Assembly: GCA_041879295.1 (NCBI GenBank)
Contig: CP047152.1
Coordinates: 997,501-1,061,500 of the forward strand
Length of the DNA: 64,000 nucleotides
Source: Pseudomonas putida
GTDB taxonomy: Bacteria; Pseudomonadota; Gammaproteobacteria; Pseudomonadales; Pseudomonadaceae
Direction: 5' to 3'
How positions within the stretch are numbered: the first letter of the stretch is position 1; every line of letters begins with the position of its first letter. Positions 37,601-46,749 of this stretch are shown here, piece by piece. A model generated the notes under the pieces. It searched no databases. It was given only the letters and a program-made list of their open reading frames with translations, and was not told the DNA's origin. A program made the translations under genes and the position numbers.

Positions 37601-37644
37601 TGCACTCAGCTCAGTAACGCATCATTCCTTATCAGCGTTTCGAT

Positions 37645-37711
37645 GAAGGGGACCGAAGCCTGGAGCAGTTCACACTACCCCGGCAGCCTCATCGGCTTTC
37701 TCGTCCCCTTC
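37645..37711. repeat. Imperfect inverted repeat at the islet edge
   Basis: GAAGGGGACCGAAGCC (37645-37660) is nearly mirrored by GGCTTTCTCGTCCCCTTC (37694-37711). It sits between the toxin-like gene and dppF and may mark the right border of the AT-rich islet or an insertion-sequence scar. Confidence 0.5.
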
Positions 37712-37729
37712 GCGTATCACCTCACAAGA

Positions 37730-38698
37730 TTAGAGAAACTGCTCGGCATAGTGACAAGCCACCTGCCGCGTACTCACCTGCCTCAGCGCCGGCACCTCCT
37801 TGGCACACCGCTCGGTCGCATGCGGGCAGCGTTTGTGGAATGCACACCCATCCGGCGGGTTCAGCGGGTTGGGCAGCTCCCCGGCGATGCGAATCTTCGG
37901 CTTCAACGGGTCTGGATGAATCGCCGGTGTCGCCGACAGCAACGCCTGGGTATACGGGTGCAGCGGCTTCGCGTAGATGTCCTCCTTCGGCCCCATCTCC
38001 GCCGGCCGCCCCAGGTACATCACCAGTACCTGATCCGCCACATGCCGTACCACCGCCAGGTTGTGCGAGATGAACACGTAGGCGGTGTTGAACTCCTTCT
38101 GCAGATCCATGAACAGGTTCAGCACCTGCGCCTGAATCGACACGTCCAGCGCCGAGGTTGGCTCGTCCGCCACCAGCACCTTGGGTTGCAGCATCATCGC
38201 CCGTGCCAGGGCAATGCGCTGGCGCTGGCCGCCGGAAAACATGTGCGGGTAGCGCTGATAGTGCTCGGGGCGCAGGCCGACCTGCTCCATCATCTTCTGC
38301 ACCTTGTCGCGGCGCTCGGCCTTGCTCAGAGAAGTGTTGATCAACAGCGGTTCGGCCAGTTGGTCGCCGATCTTCTGCCGTGGGTTGAGCGAGGCGTAGG
38401 GGCTCTGGAACACCATCTGCACATCGCGGCGCAGTTGTTTGCGCTCTGCCTTGCTGGCGCCCTTCACCTCGGTGCCGGCAATTTGCAGCGAGCCGGACGA
38501 AGGCTCTTCGATCAGGGTCAGGGCGCGGGCCAGGGTCGACTTGCCACAGCCGGACTCGCCGACCACGGCCAGGGTCTTGCCGGCCTCCAGTTCGAACGAC
38601 ACGCCATTGAGCGCGCGTACCAGCGCGTGGCCCTTGAACAGCCCGCGGGACACTTCGTAATGCCGGGTCAGCTCCCGTGCGGTAAGTACGACGGCCAT
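37730..38698 (-). CDS. dppF: Dipeptide ABC importer ATPase DppF
   Basis: 322 residues from the ATG at 38696-38698; a longer frame exists but reads through dppD out of phase. Walker A GESGCGKST at 47-55, signature FSGGQRQR, Walker B KVLVADEP, switch His in ISHN. The C-terminal oligopeptide/dipeptide extension carries the Cys cluster CAFHKRCPHATERC of DppD/DppF proteins, which can hold a 4Fe-4S cluster in characterised homologues. The start shares one base with the dppD stop. It is the last gene of dppBCDF. Confidence 0.95.
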   Translation of the reverse strand: MAVVLTARELTRHYEVSRGLFKGHALVRALNGVSFELEAGKTLAVVGESGCGKSTLARALTLIEEPSSGSLQIAGTEVKGASKAERKQLRRDVQMVFQSPYASLNPRQKIGDQLAEPLLINTSLSKAERRDKVQKMMEQVGLRPEHYQRYPHMFSGGQRQRIALARAMMLQPKVLVADEPTSALDVSIQAQVLNLFMDLQKEFNTAYVFISHNLAVVRHVADQVLVMYLGRPAEMGPKEDIYAKPLHPYTQALLSATPAIHPDPLKPKIRIAGELPNPLNPPDGCAFHKRCPHATERCAKEVPALRQVSTRQVACHYAEQFL

Positions 38699-39666
38699 CA
38701 CGCCACCTCCTGATTCAGCGGGTAGAAGCAACGCACCAGGCTGTGGGCCTGTGGGTCGAGGGGCGGGCGCTGGCGCCGGCAATTGTCCTGTACATAGGGG
38801 CAGCGTGGTGACAGCAGGCAGCCGACCGGGCGGTCGTAGCGGCCGGGGACGATGCCAGGCAGTGTGGCCAGGCGTTCGGCGCCAATGCTGTGCTCGGGGA
38901 TCGCGGCGAGCAGGGCTTCGCTGTAAGGGTGGGCGGGCACATCGAACAGTTCTGGCACCTGGCCGACTTCCACGGCTTGGCCGGCGTACATCACGCACAC
39001 CCGCCTGGCGGTTTCGGCGACCACGGCGAGGTCGTGCGTGATCAGGATGAGCGCCATGTTGCGCTCCTTCTGCAGGTTGACCAGCAGTTCCATGATCTGA
39101 GCCTGGATGGTCACGTCGAGGGCCGTGGTCGGTTCGTCGGCGATCAGCAGCTTGGGCTCGCCGGCAATGGCCATGGCAATCGCCACACGTTGGCTCATGC
39201 CGCCTGACAGCTGGTGCGGGTAAGCGTCCAGGCGGCTTTCGGCGGCCGGAATCTCGACCTTCTTCAAGAGCTCCAGAGCACGCTGGCGGGCAGCCTTGCC
39301 CTTTAGGCCCAAGTGCTGGCGCAGCACTTCCTCGATCTGGAAGCCCACGGTGTAGCTGGGGTTGAGCGCGGTCATCGGGTCCTGGAAGACCATGGCGATG
39401 TCCTTGCCCACCACCTTGCGCCGCTGACGGCCGCTGAGCTTGAGCATATCGGTGCCGTCGAAGGTCAGTGAGTCGGCGGTGATGCGCCCGGGAGCGTCGA
39501 TCAGGCCCATCAGGGCCATCATGGTGACCGACTTGCCCGAGCCGGACTCGCCGACGATGGCCAGGATCTCGCCAGCGTCGACTTTCAGGTCCAGGCCGTC
39601 CACCACCGGTACTGCATTGGCGTCGCCGAAGCGCACGTTCAGGTTGTTGATCTGCAACAGTGACAT
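38698..39666 (-). CDS. dppD: Dipeptide ABC importer ATPase DppD
   Basis: 322 residues. Walker A GESGSGKS at 39-46, signature LSGGMSQR, Walker B KLLIADEP and ITHD switch. The C-terminal extension has the matching Cys motif [14 protein letters not shown]. It forms the heterodimeric motor with DppF on the permeases DppB and DppC. GAGGAG lies 6 bases before the ATG, and dppC ends 10 bases upstream. Confidence 0.95.
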   Translation of the reverse strand: MSLLQINNLNVRFGDANAVPVVDGLDLKVDAGEILAIVGESGSGKSVTMMALMGLIDAPGRITADSLTFDGTDMLKLSGRQRRKVVGKDIAMVFQDPMTALNPSYTVGFQIEEVLRQHLGLKGKAARQRALELLKKVEIPAAESRLDAYPHQLSGGMSQRVAIAMAIAGEPKLLIADEPTTALDVTIQAQIMELLVNLQKERNMALILITHDLAVVAETARRVCVMYAGQAVEVGQVPELFDVPAHPYSEALLAAIPEHSIGAERLATLPGIVPGRYDRPVGCLLSPRCPYVQDNCRRQRPPLDPQAHSLVRCFYPLNQEVA

Positions 39667-39676
39667 GGCGTTCTCC

Positions 39677-40603
39677 TCAGGCGGCGTTCTTGAGTTTCGG
39701 GTCCAGCGCGTCGCGCAGGCCGTCGCCCATCAGGTTGATTGCCAGCACACTAAGCAGAATGGTCAGGCCAGGCAGGCTCACTACCCACCAGGCGCGCTCG
39801 ATGTAGTCTCGGGCCGAAGCCAGCATGGTGCCCCACTCGGGGGTTGGCGGCTGTACGCCGAGACCAAGGAAACCCAGTGCGGCGGCGTCGAGGATGGCTG
39901 AGGAGAAGCTGAGGGTGGCCTGCACGATCAGCGGGGCCATGCAGTTGGGCAGCACGGTGACGAACATCAGCCGTGGCAGGCCGGCACCGGCCAGGCGTGC
40001 GGCGGTGACGTAGTCGCGGTTGAGTTCACCCATCACCGCGGCGCGGGTCAGGCGCACATAAGAGGGCAGCGAGACGATGGCGATGGCGATCACGGTGTTG
40101 ATCAGGCCAGGGCCGAGAATGGCGACGATGGCCACGGCCAGCAACAGCGACGGCAAGGCCAGCATCACGTCCATCAGGCGCATGATCGACGGGCCGAGCA
40201 ACTGCGGGAAAAAGCCGGCCAGCAGCCCAAGGAGAATGCCCGGAATCAGTGACATCACGACTGAGGACAGGCCGATCAGCAGCGACAGCCGTGCGCCCTG
40301 AATCAGCCGCGAAAGCAGATCACGGCCCAGTTCGTCGGTGCCTAGGATGAACTGCCAGGTACCGCCTTCCAGCCACACCGGCGGGGTCAGCAGGAAGTCG
40401 CGGTACTGCTCGCTCGGGTCATGCGGGGCGACCCAAGGCGCGAACAGCGCGCAGAACACAACCAGGCACATGAAGGCCAGGCCCATTACCGCGCCCTTGT
40501 TGCGCGCGAAGGCTTGCCAGAATTCTTTGTACGGGGAGGGGTAAAGCAGGCTTTGGTCCACCGGGCTGGCCGGCGACACGGATTTTGGAATCGGGCTAGT
40601 CAT
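39677..40603 (-). CDS. dppC: Dipeptide ABC importer permease DppC
   Basis: 308 residues with an N-terminal helix ([20 protein letters not shown]), an OppC-type periplasmic region ending [20 protein letters not shown], and about five further helices. The cytoplasmic EAA-type loop is [20 protein letters not shown]. It pairs with DppB in the inner membrane. dppB ends 10 bases upstream. Confidence 0.95.
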   Translation of the reverse strand: MTSPIPKSVSPASPVDQSLLYPSPYKEFWQAFARNKGAVMGLAFMCLVVFCALFAPWVAPHDPSEQYRDFLLTPPVWLEGGTWQFILGTDELGRDLLSRLIQGARLSLLIGLSSVVMSLIPGILLGLLAGFFPQLLGPSIMRLMDVMLALPSLLLAVAIVAILGPGLINTVIAIAIVSLPSYVRLTRAAVMGELNRDYVTAARLAGAGLPRLMFVTVLPNCMAPLIVQATLSFSSAILDAAALGFLGLGVQPPTPEWGTMLASARDYIERAWWVVSLPGLTILLSVLAINLMGDGLRDALDPKLKNAA

Positions 40604-40613
40604 GGCAAAGGCC

Positions 40614-41624
40614 TCAGCGCTGATGACGGATGCGTGGGTTGGCCAGGCCGTAGAGGATGTCCACGACGAAGTTGACCAGAATCACCAGGCAGGCGATCAA
40701 CAGGATGCCGTTCTGGACCACGGGGTAGTCACGGGCACCGATGGCTTCGATCAGCCATTTGCCGATGCCCGGCCAGGAAAAGATGGTTTCGGTCAGCACT
40801 GCACCGGCCAGCAGCGTGCCGACCTGCAGGCCGAACACGGTCAGCACCGGGATCAGCGCATTGCGCAGGCCGTGCACGAACACCACGCGGGCCGGCGACA
40901 GGCCTTTGGCGCGGGCGGTGCGGATGTAGTCCTCACGCAGCACTTCGAGCATCGACGAGCGGGTCATGCGGGCGATCACTGCCAGCGGGATGGTACCGAG
41001 CACGATGGCCGGCAGGATCAGGTGCATCACTGCGTCCTTGAACGCGCCCTCTTCATCGCTGAGCAGGGTATCGATGAGCATGAAGCCGGTTTTCGGCTCG
41101 ATGTCGTAGAGCAGGTTGATGCGCCCGGATACCGGGGTCCAGCCCAGGCTTACCGAGAAGAACATGATCAGGATCAGGCCCCACCAGAAAATCGGCATCG
41201 AGTAGCCGGCCAGTGATATGCCCATGACACCGTGGTCGAACAATGAACCGCGCTTGAGTGCAGCGATTACCCCGGCCAGCAGGCCGACGATGCCGGCGAA
41301 CAGCAGGGCGGCGAAGGCCAGTTCAAGGGTGGCCGGGAACAGGGTGAGGAACTCGCGCCACACGCTTTCGCGGGTGCGCAGCGATTCGCCAAGGTCACCC
41401 TGGGCAAGTTTGCCGACGTAGTCCAGGTACTGGACCGGCAGTGGCTTGTTCAGGCCAAGGCGTTCCATGGCCTGGGCATGCATTTCGGGGTCGACCCTGC
41501 GCTCGCCCATCATCACTTCCACCGGGTCGCCGGGGATCAGGCGTATGAGCGCGAAGGTCAGCAAGGTGATGCCGAAAAAGGTCGGTATCAGCAGGCCAAG
41601 GCGCCGGGCAATAAAACTCAACAT
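40614..41624 (-). CDS. dppB: Dipeptide ABC importer permease DppB
   Basis: 336 residues with the typical start FIARRLGLLIPTFFGITLLT and six membrane helices. The EAA-type loop is DYIRTARAKGLSPARVVFVH. It contains the DppB signature VEVMMGERRVDPEMHAQAME near the N-terminus. A 91-base spacer with a stem-loop separates it from the adjacent dppA, an arrangement that often keeps binding protein in excess over permease. Confidence 0.95.
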   Translation of the reverse strand: MLSFIARRLGLLIPTFFGITLLTFALIRLIPGDPVEVMMGERRVDPEMHAQAMERLGLNKPLPVQYLDYVGKLAQGDLGESLRTRESVWREFLTLFPATLELAFAALLFAGIVGLLAGVIAALKRGSLFDHGVMGISLAGYSMPIFWWGLILIMFFSVSLGWTPVSGRINLLYDIEPKTGFMLIDTLLSDEEGAFKDAVMHLILPAIVLGTIPLAVIARMTRSSMLEVLREDYIRTARAKGLSPARVVFVHGLRNALIPVLTVFGLQVGTLLAGAVLTETIFSWPGIGKWLIEAIGARDYPVVQNGILLIACLVILVNFVVDILYGLANPRIRHQR

Positions 41625-41675
41625 TGTCGGGGTTACCTCATCAGGCCGTGGGGCGATCAGCCCGGTACGGCAGAG

Positions 41676-41704
41676 CCGCCGGTCCCCGTGTGGGTTGCCG
41701 GCGG
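41676..41704 (-). terminator. Stem-loop between dppA and dppB
   Basis: Arms CCGCCGG and CCGGCGG (7 bp) with a 15-base loop and no T run. It is more likely an RNA-stabilising or attenuating structure than a full terminator. Confidence 0.45.
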
Positions 41705-41715
41705 TCGTTGTTGTT

Positions 41716-43326
41716 CTACTTCACCTTGGTGGTGGCGAAGTTGTTGTTGGTCAGAGGGTTGATCACGTAGCCCTCCACGTTGTCACGCATGGCGGTGAAC
41801 ATCTTTGGATGAGCCATGCTGATCCAGGGTTGTTCGTCATCGTACACTTTCAATGCCTCGTTATAGAGCCTTGCACGCTCGTCGTTGTCGATCACTTCGC
41901 GGGCGCGGCTGATCAGTTCCTGGAACTTGGGGTTGCACCAGCGCGCATAGTTCTCGCCACTTTTCACGGCATCGCAACTGAGCAGCGGGCTGAGGAAGTT
42001 GTCCGGGTCGCCGTTGTCGCCGGCCCAGCCGGTGGACACCAGGTCGGCTTCGCCGTTCTTCGCCCGGCGCAACATCTCGGCCCATTCCATGACGCGGATA
42101 TCCAGCTTGAGGCCGATCTGTTTGAGGTCGGCTTGCAGCATCTCGGCGGACAGGCGCGGGTTGGGGTTGGTCGGGCCGCCGCCGTTGCGGGTGAACAGGG
42201 TGATTACCGTGCCCTCGGGTACACCGGCCTGACTGAGCAGTGCGCGGGCTTTATCGAGGTCGCGCGGTGGGTTCTGGTTGTGGGTGTTGTAGCCGATCAT
42301 GGTGGGGGGGTAAGGGTTTACACCTACCAGCGCGTTGCCTTTGCCAAACAGTTGGTCGACATGGGTCTGGCGGTCGAAGGCCATGTTGATGGCTTTACGC
42401 ACGCGCACGTCGTTGAGGTATTTGTGCTGGGTATTCATGGCGATGTAGCCGGTGACCAAGGCCTCGATTTCTTCAACCTTGAGTTTCGGGTCTTGCTTGA
42501 TCGACGGCACGTCATCGGGCTTGGGATAGAGCGCCACCTGGCACTCGTTGGCGCGCAGTTTTTGCAGGCGCACGTTGCTGTCGATGGCGATGGCGAACAC
42601 CAGCGCATCGGCCGGCGGCTTGCCGCGGAAATAGTCCGGGTTGGGCTTGAAGCGGACCTGGGCGTCCTTGTTGTAACGCTGGAAAATGAAAGGGCCGGTG
42701 CCGATCGGCTTGCTGTTCAGCTCGGCGGTCTTGCCAGACTTGAGCAACTGGTCGCCGTATTCGGCGGAGTAGATCGAGGTAAAGCCCATGGCCATGTCGC
42801 GCAGGAACGGCGCTTCCGGTCGGCTGAGGGTAATCACCACGGTGTGCTCGTCAGCCTTGCTGACCGACTTGAGCAGTTCCTTGAACCCCATGCTCTCGAA
42901 GTACGGGTAGCCGACGCTGGTCTTGTCATGCCAGGGGTGGTTCGGGTCGAGCTGGCGATTGAGGCTCCACAGCACGTCATCGGCGTTGAAGTCACGAGTT
43001 GGCTTGAAGTAGTCGGTGGTGTGGAACTTAACCCCCTGACGCAGATGGAAGGTGTAGGTCAGGCCGTCGGCTGAAATGTCCCAGCGCTCGGCCAGGGCTG
43101 GCTGGATCTCGGTGGTGCCGGGTTTGAAGTCGACCAGGCGGTTGAACACTGTCTCGGCCGAGGCATCGGCGGTGACTGCGGTGGTGTACTGGACGATGTC
43201 GAACCCTTCCGGGCTGGCTTCTGTACACACCACCAGCGGTTTGGCCGCCAGTTGCGTGGCGCCGCCCAGAAGCAGCGCGACCAGGGCTAGGCGCAACGGC
43301 CGCGATTTCATGAAAGCTCTGTGCAT
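41716..43326 (-). CDS. dppA: Dipeptide-binding protein DppA, copy nearest dppBCDF
   Basis: 536 residues from the ATG at 43324-43326, with GGGAG 10 bases upstream; an internal Met at residue 6 is an alternative. A signal peptide (LRLALVALLLGGATQLAA) precedes the SBP family 5 domain, with VVCTEASPEGFDIVQYTTAV at the start and TGWAGDNGDPDNFLSPLLSC near the ligand site. It delivers dipeptides to DppBC. By gene order it matches P. aeruginosa dppA4 (PA4502). The two paralogues further upstream differ in the pocket region (GWTGDNGDPDNW versus GWAGDNGDPDNF), which suggests different peptide preference. Confidence 0.92.
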   Translation of the reverse strand: MHRAFMKSRPLRLALVALLLGGATQLAAKPLVVCTEASPEGFDIVQYTTAVTADASAETVFNRLVDFKPGTTEIQPALAERWDISADGLTYTFHLRQGVKFHTTDYFKPTRDFNADDVLWSLNRQLDPNHPWHDKTSVGYPYFESMGFKELLKSVSKADEHTVVITLSRPEAPFLRDMAMGFTSIYSAEYGDQLLKSGKTAELNSKPIGTGPFIFQRYNKDAQVRFKPNPDYFRGKPPADALVFAIAIDSNVRLQKLRANECQVALYPKPDDVPSIKQDPKLKVEEIEALVTGYIAMNTQHKYLNDVRVRKAINMAFDRQTHVDQLFGKGNALVGVNPYPPTMIGYNTHNQNPPRDLDKARALLSQAGVPEGTVITLFTRNGGGPTNPNPRLSAEMLQADLKQIGLKLDIRVMEWAEMLRRAKNGEADLVSTGWAGDNGDPDNFLSPLLSCDAVKSGENYARWCNPKFQELISRAREVIDNDERARLYNEALKVYDDEQPWISMAHPKMFTAMRDNVEGYVINPLTNNNFATTKVK

Positions 43327-43404
43327 GTGTTGAAAACTCCCTGCTTGCATTGGTTCCAGCGTAGCCGCCCCGGCCCGCAGCGAAACGGGCCAGGGCGCCG
43401 ACGG

Positions 43405-44784
43405 TCAGAGAATGTTGAACGGAATGGTGGTGACCACGCGGAACTCATCCAGGCTGCCATCGCCCTGTGCCTTGCTGGCGCGATGGGTGGTGTAGGTGGC
43501 ACGGATGCTGGTGTCTTTCAGCGGCCCGCTCTGCAGCGCATAGCTGGTGCCGATACCCCACTCATAGTGGGTTTCGCCATCCAGGCCATTCACGTCGTAG
43601 GCAGTGCCACGGTAGTGGGTGCCGTCGATACCCCAGCCGCGGGCGTTGTACAGGTTGAACTTCAGGCCAGGCACGCCATAGGGCGCCATGTTCAGCACGT
43701 AGGAAATCTGCAGCGATTTCTCGTTGGGGCCGTTGAAGTCCGACAGCAGCGAGTTGGCCAGGAAGATGCCGTTGGTTTCGTGCAGGTAGTCAAAGTACTC
43801 GTTGCCGTTGACCTGCTGCCAGGAGGCGCTGAGGGTGTGGGCCTGATGGGTCAGGCCCAGTGACAGGCTGTAGGTGTCGTTGTCGATCTTGCCCATTTTC
43901 TGGCTGCCGGCGTCGACGGTCTTGTAGTAGTTCAGGCCGGTGCTCAGGCTGAGCACTGCGCTGTCGCCGAGCACATGGTTGGCGCCGAAGTAGTACTGGT
44001 TCCAGAAGTCGTCGACCTTGGTGGCGTACAGGCTGGTACTCAGGCTCTTGAACGGCTGGTAGTTGATGCCGGCGGTGCTGGCACGGTCGGTTTCCACGCC
44101 GGTGGCACTGTACTCGCTGCGGAACTTGCTGAGGCTCTGCTCGGTACGTGGCGAGACGCGGTCGAAAGTACCCAGGTCGATGCTGAGGTTGTCGAATTCG
44201 GCGCTGTGCAGGAATGCGCCCTGGAAGCTCGAGGGCAGGGCGCGGTTGCCGATGTAGGCGATCATCGGCGTGTCCACCGACTGGCGGCCGAGGGTAAGGG
44301 TGGTGTTGGACACACGCGCCTTGATATTGCCCAGGCCCAGTTTGCTCCACTGGCCGATGGGGTCGCCATCGCTGTGGGTGAGGGTGCGGTTGTTGGGGCC
44401 GGCAATGGCTTCGCGGCTCTGCTGCAGGGCGATGGCGTTGTAGCCGGCGGCCTCGACGGCGAAGCCCACGGTGCCCTGGGTGAAGCCGGAACTGTAGTTG
44501 AGGATGGTGCCCTGTACCCAGTTTTCACGGCTGTGGGTGTCGTGGCGGGTGCCGTCGTTCTTGTAGTACTTCCACAGCGGCGCGCGTGCGGCGCGTTCGC
44601 GGGCATACCAGTTGCGGGTGCTGCCGGACAGGCTTTGGCCGTCGATGAAGCCGCTGGCTTGCGCTTGCTCGCTTGTGCTTTTGAGGGTGAGCGGGAGGTA
44701 GTCCTGGCTCTGCGGATCTGCCTGGGCCACAGTGGAAAAGGCACTGATGGATAACGCCAGTGCGGTCAAGGTGAATACTTTCAA
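43405..44784 (-). CDS. opdP: OprD-family outer-membrane porin OpdP
   Basis: 459 residues. The start is TTG at 44782-44784, with GGGAG 8 bases upstream and no ATG that would preserve the signal peptide (KVFTLTALALSISAFSTVAQ, cleavage before DPQ). The protein is an 18-strand OprD-type barrel: RNWYARERAARAPLWKYYKN, the substrate-loop region VSPRTEQSLSKFRSEY, and a terminal strand FRVVTTIPFNIL. OpdP (OpdD region, PA4501) takes up dipeptides and arginine-type substrates in Pseudomonas. Its position between two dppA genes supports peptide uptake across the outer membrane. Confidence 0.92.
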   Translation of the reverse strand: MKVFTLTALALSISAFSTVAQADPQSQDYLPLTLKSTSEQAQASGFIDGQSLSGSTRNWYARERAARAPLWKYYKNDGTRHDTHSRENWVQGTILNYSSGFTQGTVGFAVEAAGYNAIALQQSREAIAGPNNRTLTHSDGDPIGQWSKLGLGNIKARVSNTTLTLGRQSVDTPMIAYIGNRALPSSFQGAFLHSAEFDNLSIDLGTFDRVSPRTEQSLSKFRSEYSATGVETDRASTAGINYQPFKSLSTSLYATKVDDFWNQYYFGANHVLGDSAVLSLSTGLNYYKTVDAGSQKMGKIDNDTYSLSLGLTHQAHTLSASWQQVNGNEYFDYLHETNGIFLANSLLSDFNGPNEKSLQISYVLNMAPYGVPGLKFNLYNARGWGIDGTHYRGTAYDVNGLDGETHYEWGIGTSYALQSGPLKDTSIRATYTTHRASKAQGDGSLDEFRVVTTIPFNIL

Positions 44785-44904
44785 GGTTAAAGCTCCCTTT
44801 CTTTTCTAGTTATGGCCGGCCTTGTGGGCCGGGTGATTGCTGCTGTGTTGCCAGGGGTGCCGCGGGATCACCGGGCAGAATCGGGGTGTTGTGTTGGCCG
44901 TACT

Positions 44905-44936
44905 GGCCTCTTCGCGGGCAAGCCCGCTCCCACAGG
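44905..44936 (+). repeat. REP element (GCAAGC variant)
   Basis: TGGCCTCTTCGCGGGCAAGC then CCGCTCCCACAG. First copy of an inverted pair between opdP and the upstream dppA gene. Confidence 0.85.
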
Positions 44937-44965
44937 CAGGGCGCAGTGTCCGAACCTGTCGAGAT

Positions 44966-44999
44966 CCTGTGGGAGCGGGCTTGCCCGCGAAGAGGCCGG
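44966..44999 (-). repeat. REP element, inverted copy
   Basis: CCTGTGGGAGCGGGCTTGCC then CGCGAAGAGGCCGG. Pairs with 44905-44936. Confidence 0.85.
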
Positions 45000-45012
45000 T
45001 ACTGGCTAACGC

Positions 45013-46605
45013 TTAATCAACACTCACACCGGAAAAATCATTGCGCCCAAACGGGCTGACCTTGAACTGGGAAACCTTGACGCTAAGCGGCTGGTTCACT
45101 GTGGAATGCGCCACCGGGGTAATCGGTACCTGCTGCTTGAGCCGCTGCTGGGCCTGCTGGTAGAGGGCGGTGCGCTGGGTACGGTCGGTCACCTGCTTGG
45201 CCTGCTTGACCAGGCTGTCGTACTGCGGGTCGCACCACTGCGAGTAGTTGTTGCTGCCGATGGCATCGCAGCTGTATAGGGTGCCCAGCCAGTTGTCCGG
45301 GTCGCCGTTGTCTCCGGTCCAGCCGATCAGGGCGACGTCGTGCTCACCGTTTTTCATGCGTTTGAGGTATTCGCCCCATTCGTAGCTGACGATGCGCACC
45401 TTGAACCCGAGTTTGCTCCAGTCGGCCTGGAGCATTTCGGCCATCAGCTTGGCATTGGGGTTGTACGGGCGCTGCACCGGCATGGCCCACAGGGTGATCT
45501 CGGTGCCAGGTTCGACACCCGCCTGCTGGAGTAGCTGTCTGGCCTTTTCTGGCGCGTACGGGGCGTCCTTGATGCTGTCGTCATAGGACCACTGGGTCGG
45601 TGGCATGGCATTGACCGCCAGTTGGCCGGCGTCCTGATACACCGCCTGGATGATGGCTTTCTTGTTAACCGCCATGTCCATTGCCTGGCGCACTTCCAGG
45701 CGGTCGAACGGCGGGTGCTGGGTGTTGTAGGCGATGTAGCCGAGGTTGAAGCCTGGTTGCTGAAGCACCTGCAGCGTGCTGTCGGCCTTGAGCGCCGGCA
45801 GGTCGGCCGGGCGCGGGTGCAGGGTGACCTGGCATTCGTTGCGGCGCAGCTTCTGGATGCGCACCGAGGGGTCGGTATTGATCGAAAACACCAGGTTGTC
45901 GATCTTCACTTCGTTCGCTGCCCAATAGTCCTTGTTGCCCTTGTAGCGGATCTGCGAATCCTTCTGATAGCGCTGGAACACGAACGGCCCGGTACCGATA
46001 GGCTGCTGATTGATGTCGCTGGGGCGTCCACTGGCCAGTAACTGCTCGGCGTATTCAGCAGAGAGGATGGAGGCGAAGCTCATGGCCAGGTTCTGGATGA
46101 ACGCGGCATCGACCGTGTTCAGGGTGAACACCACGGTCATCGGGTCGATCTTCTCGACACGGGCGATGTTCTTGTCCAGGCCCATGCCGATGAAATAGGG
46201 GAACTCGGTAGGGTAGGCCTGACGGAACCGATGACCCTTGTCGAGCATGCGGTTGAAGGTGAACAGCACATCGTCGGCGTTAAACGCGCGGCTCGGGCTG
46301 AAGGCCTTGTTGCTGTGGAACTTGACCCCTTCACGCAGGTGGAAGGTGTAGCGCAGGCCGTCGTCGGACACCTCCCAGCGGGTCGCCAGGGCCGGCTGCA
46401 CGGCGGTACCGCCACGTTCGAACTCGACCAGGCGGTTGTAGATGGGTTCGGCGGCGTCGTTGTCGGTGGCGCTGGTGTACTGAGCGGTGTCGAAGCCAGC
46501 TGGGCTGCCCTCGGAGCAGAACACCAGATTGTTAGCCAAAACGGCCGGGGATTGGCTGATCAGGCCCAGGGCCAGCAGGGTCGGAAGGCGCTTGGCGAAG
46601 CACAT
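45013..46605 (-). CDS. dppA: Dipeptide-binding protein DppA, second copy
   Basis: 530 residues from the ATG at 46603-46605 (AAGGA 7 bases upstream); the open frame continues upstream without a signal peptide. Signal peptide KRLPTLLALGLISQSPAVLA. SBP family 5: NLVFCSEGSPAGFDTAQYTS, EGVKFHSNKAFSPSRAFNAD and GWTGDNGDPDNWLGTLYSCD. It is very similar to the copy at 46750-48375, so the two look like a local duplication that has since diverged. By order it matches P. aeruginosa dppA3 (PA4500), next to the porin. A third specificity for the shared DppBCDF permease is inferred. Confidence 0.92.
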   Translation of the reverse strand: MCFAKRLPTLLALGLISQSPAVLANNLVFCSEGSPAGFDTAQYTSATDNDAAEPIYNRLVEFERGGTAVQPALATRWEVSDDGLRYTFHLREGVKFHSNKAFSPSRAFNADDVLFTFNRMLDKGHRFRQAYPTEFPYFIGMGLDKNIARVEKIDPMTVVFTLNTVDAAFIQNLAMSFASILSAEYAEQLLASGRPSDINQQPIGTGPFVFQRYQKDSQIRYKGNKDYWAANEVKIDNLVFSINTDPSVRIQKLRRNECQVTLHPRPADLPALKADSTLQVLQQPGFNLGYIAYNTQHPPFDRLEVRQAMDMAVNKKAIIQAVYQDAGQLAVNAMPPTQWSYDDSIKDAPYAPEKARQLLQQAGVEPGTEITLWAMPVQRPYNPNAKLMAEMLQADWSKLGFKVRIVSYEWGEYLKRMKNGEHDVALIGWTGDNGDPDNWLGTLYSCDAIGSNNYSQWCDPQYDSLVKQAKQVTDRTQRTALYQQAQQRLKQQVPITPVAHSTVNQPLSVKVSQFKVSPFGRNDFSGVSVD

Positions 46606-46716
46606 GGCAGTTCCTTTTTCATCTGTTTGCGCCGCCTTGGGGTGCGAATGGCGGCAACAGTTAGCCGACCCCGCAGCGGATAGCTGCAGGACGACATGAA
46701 AGGGTGGCAAGGAGGG

Positions 46717-46740
46717 GGCACCCGCCGCTCAGCGGGTGCC
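46717..46740 (-). terminator. Hairpin after the third dppA
   Basis: Perfect 9-bp arms GGCACCCGC (46717-46725) and GCGGGTGCC (46732-46740) with a 6-base loop, 9 bases past the stop. There is no T run after it. Confidence 0.6.
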
Positions 46741-46749
46741 ACGGTCAGC

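Noticed and set aside
38699..38998. 100-codon N-terminal extension of dppF
   Set aside because: It lies in dppD out of phase and has a low-complexity Arg/Pro composition typical of a shadow frame.
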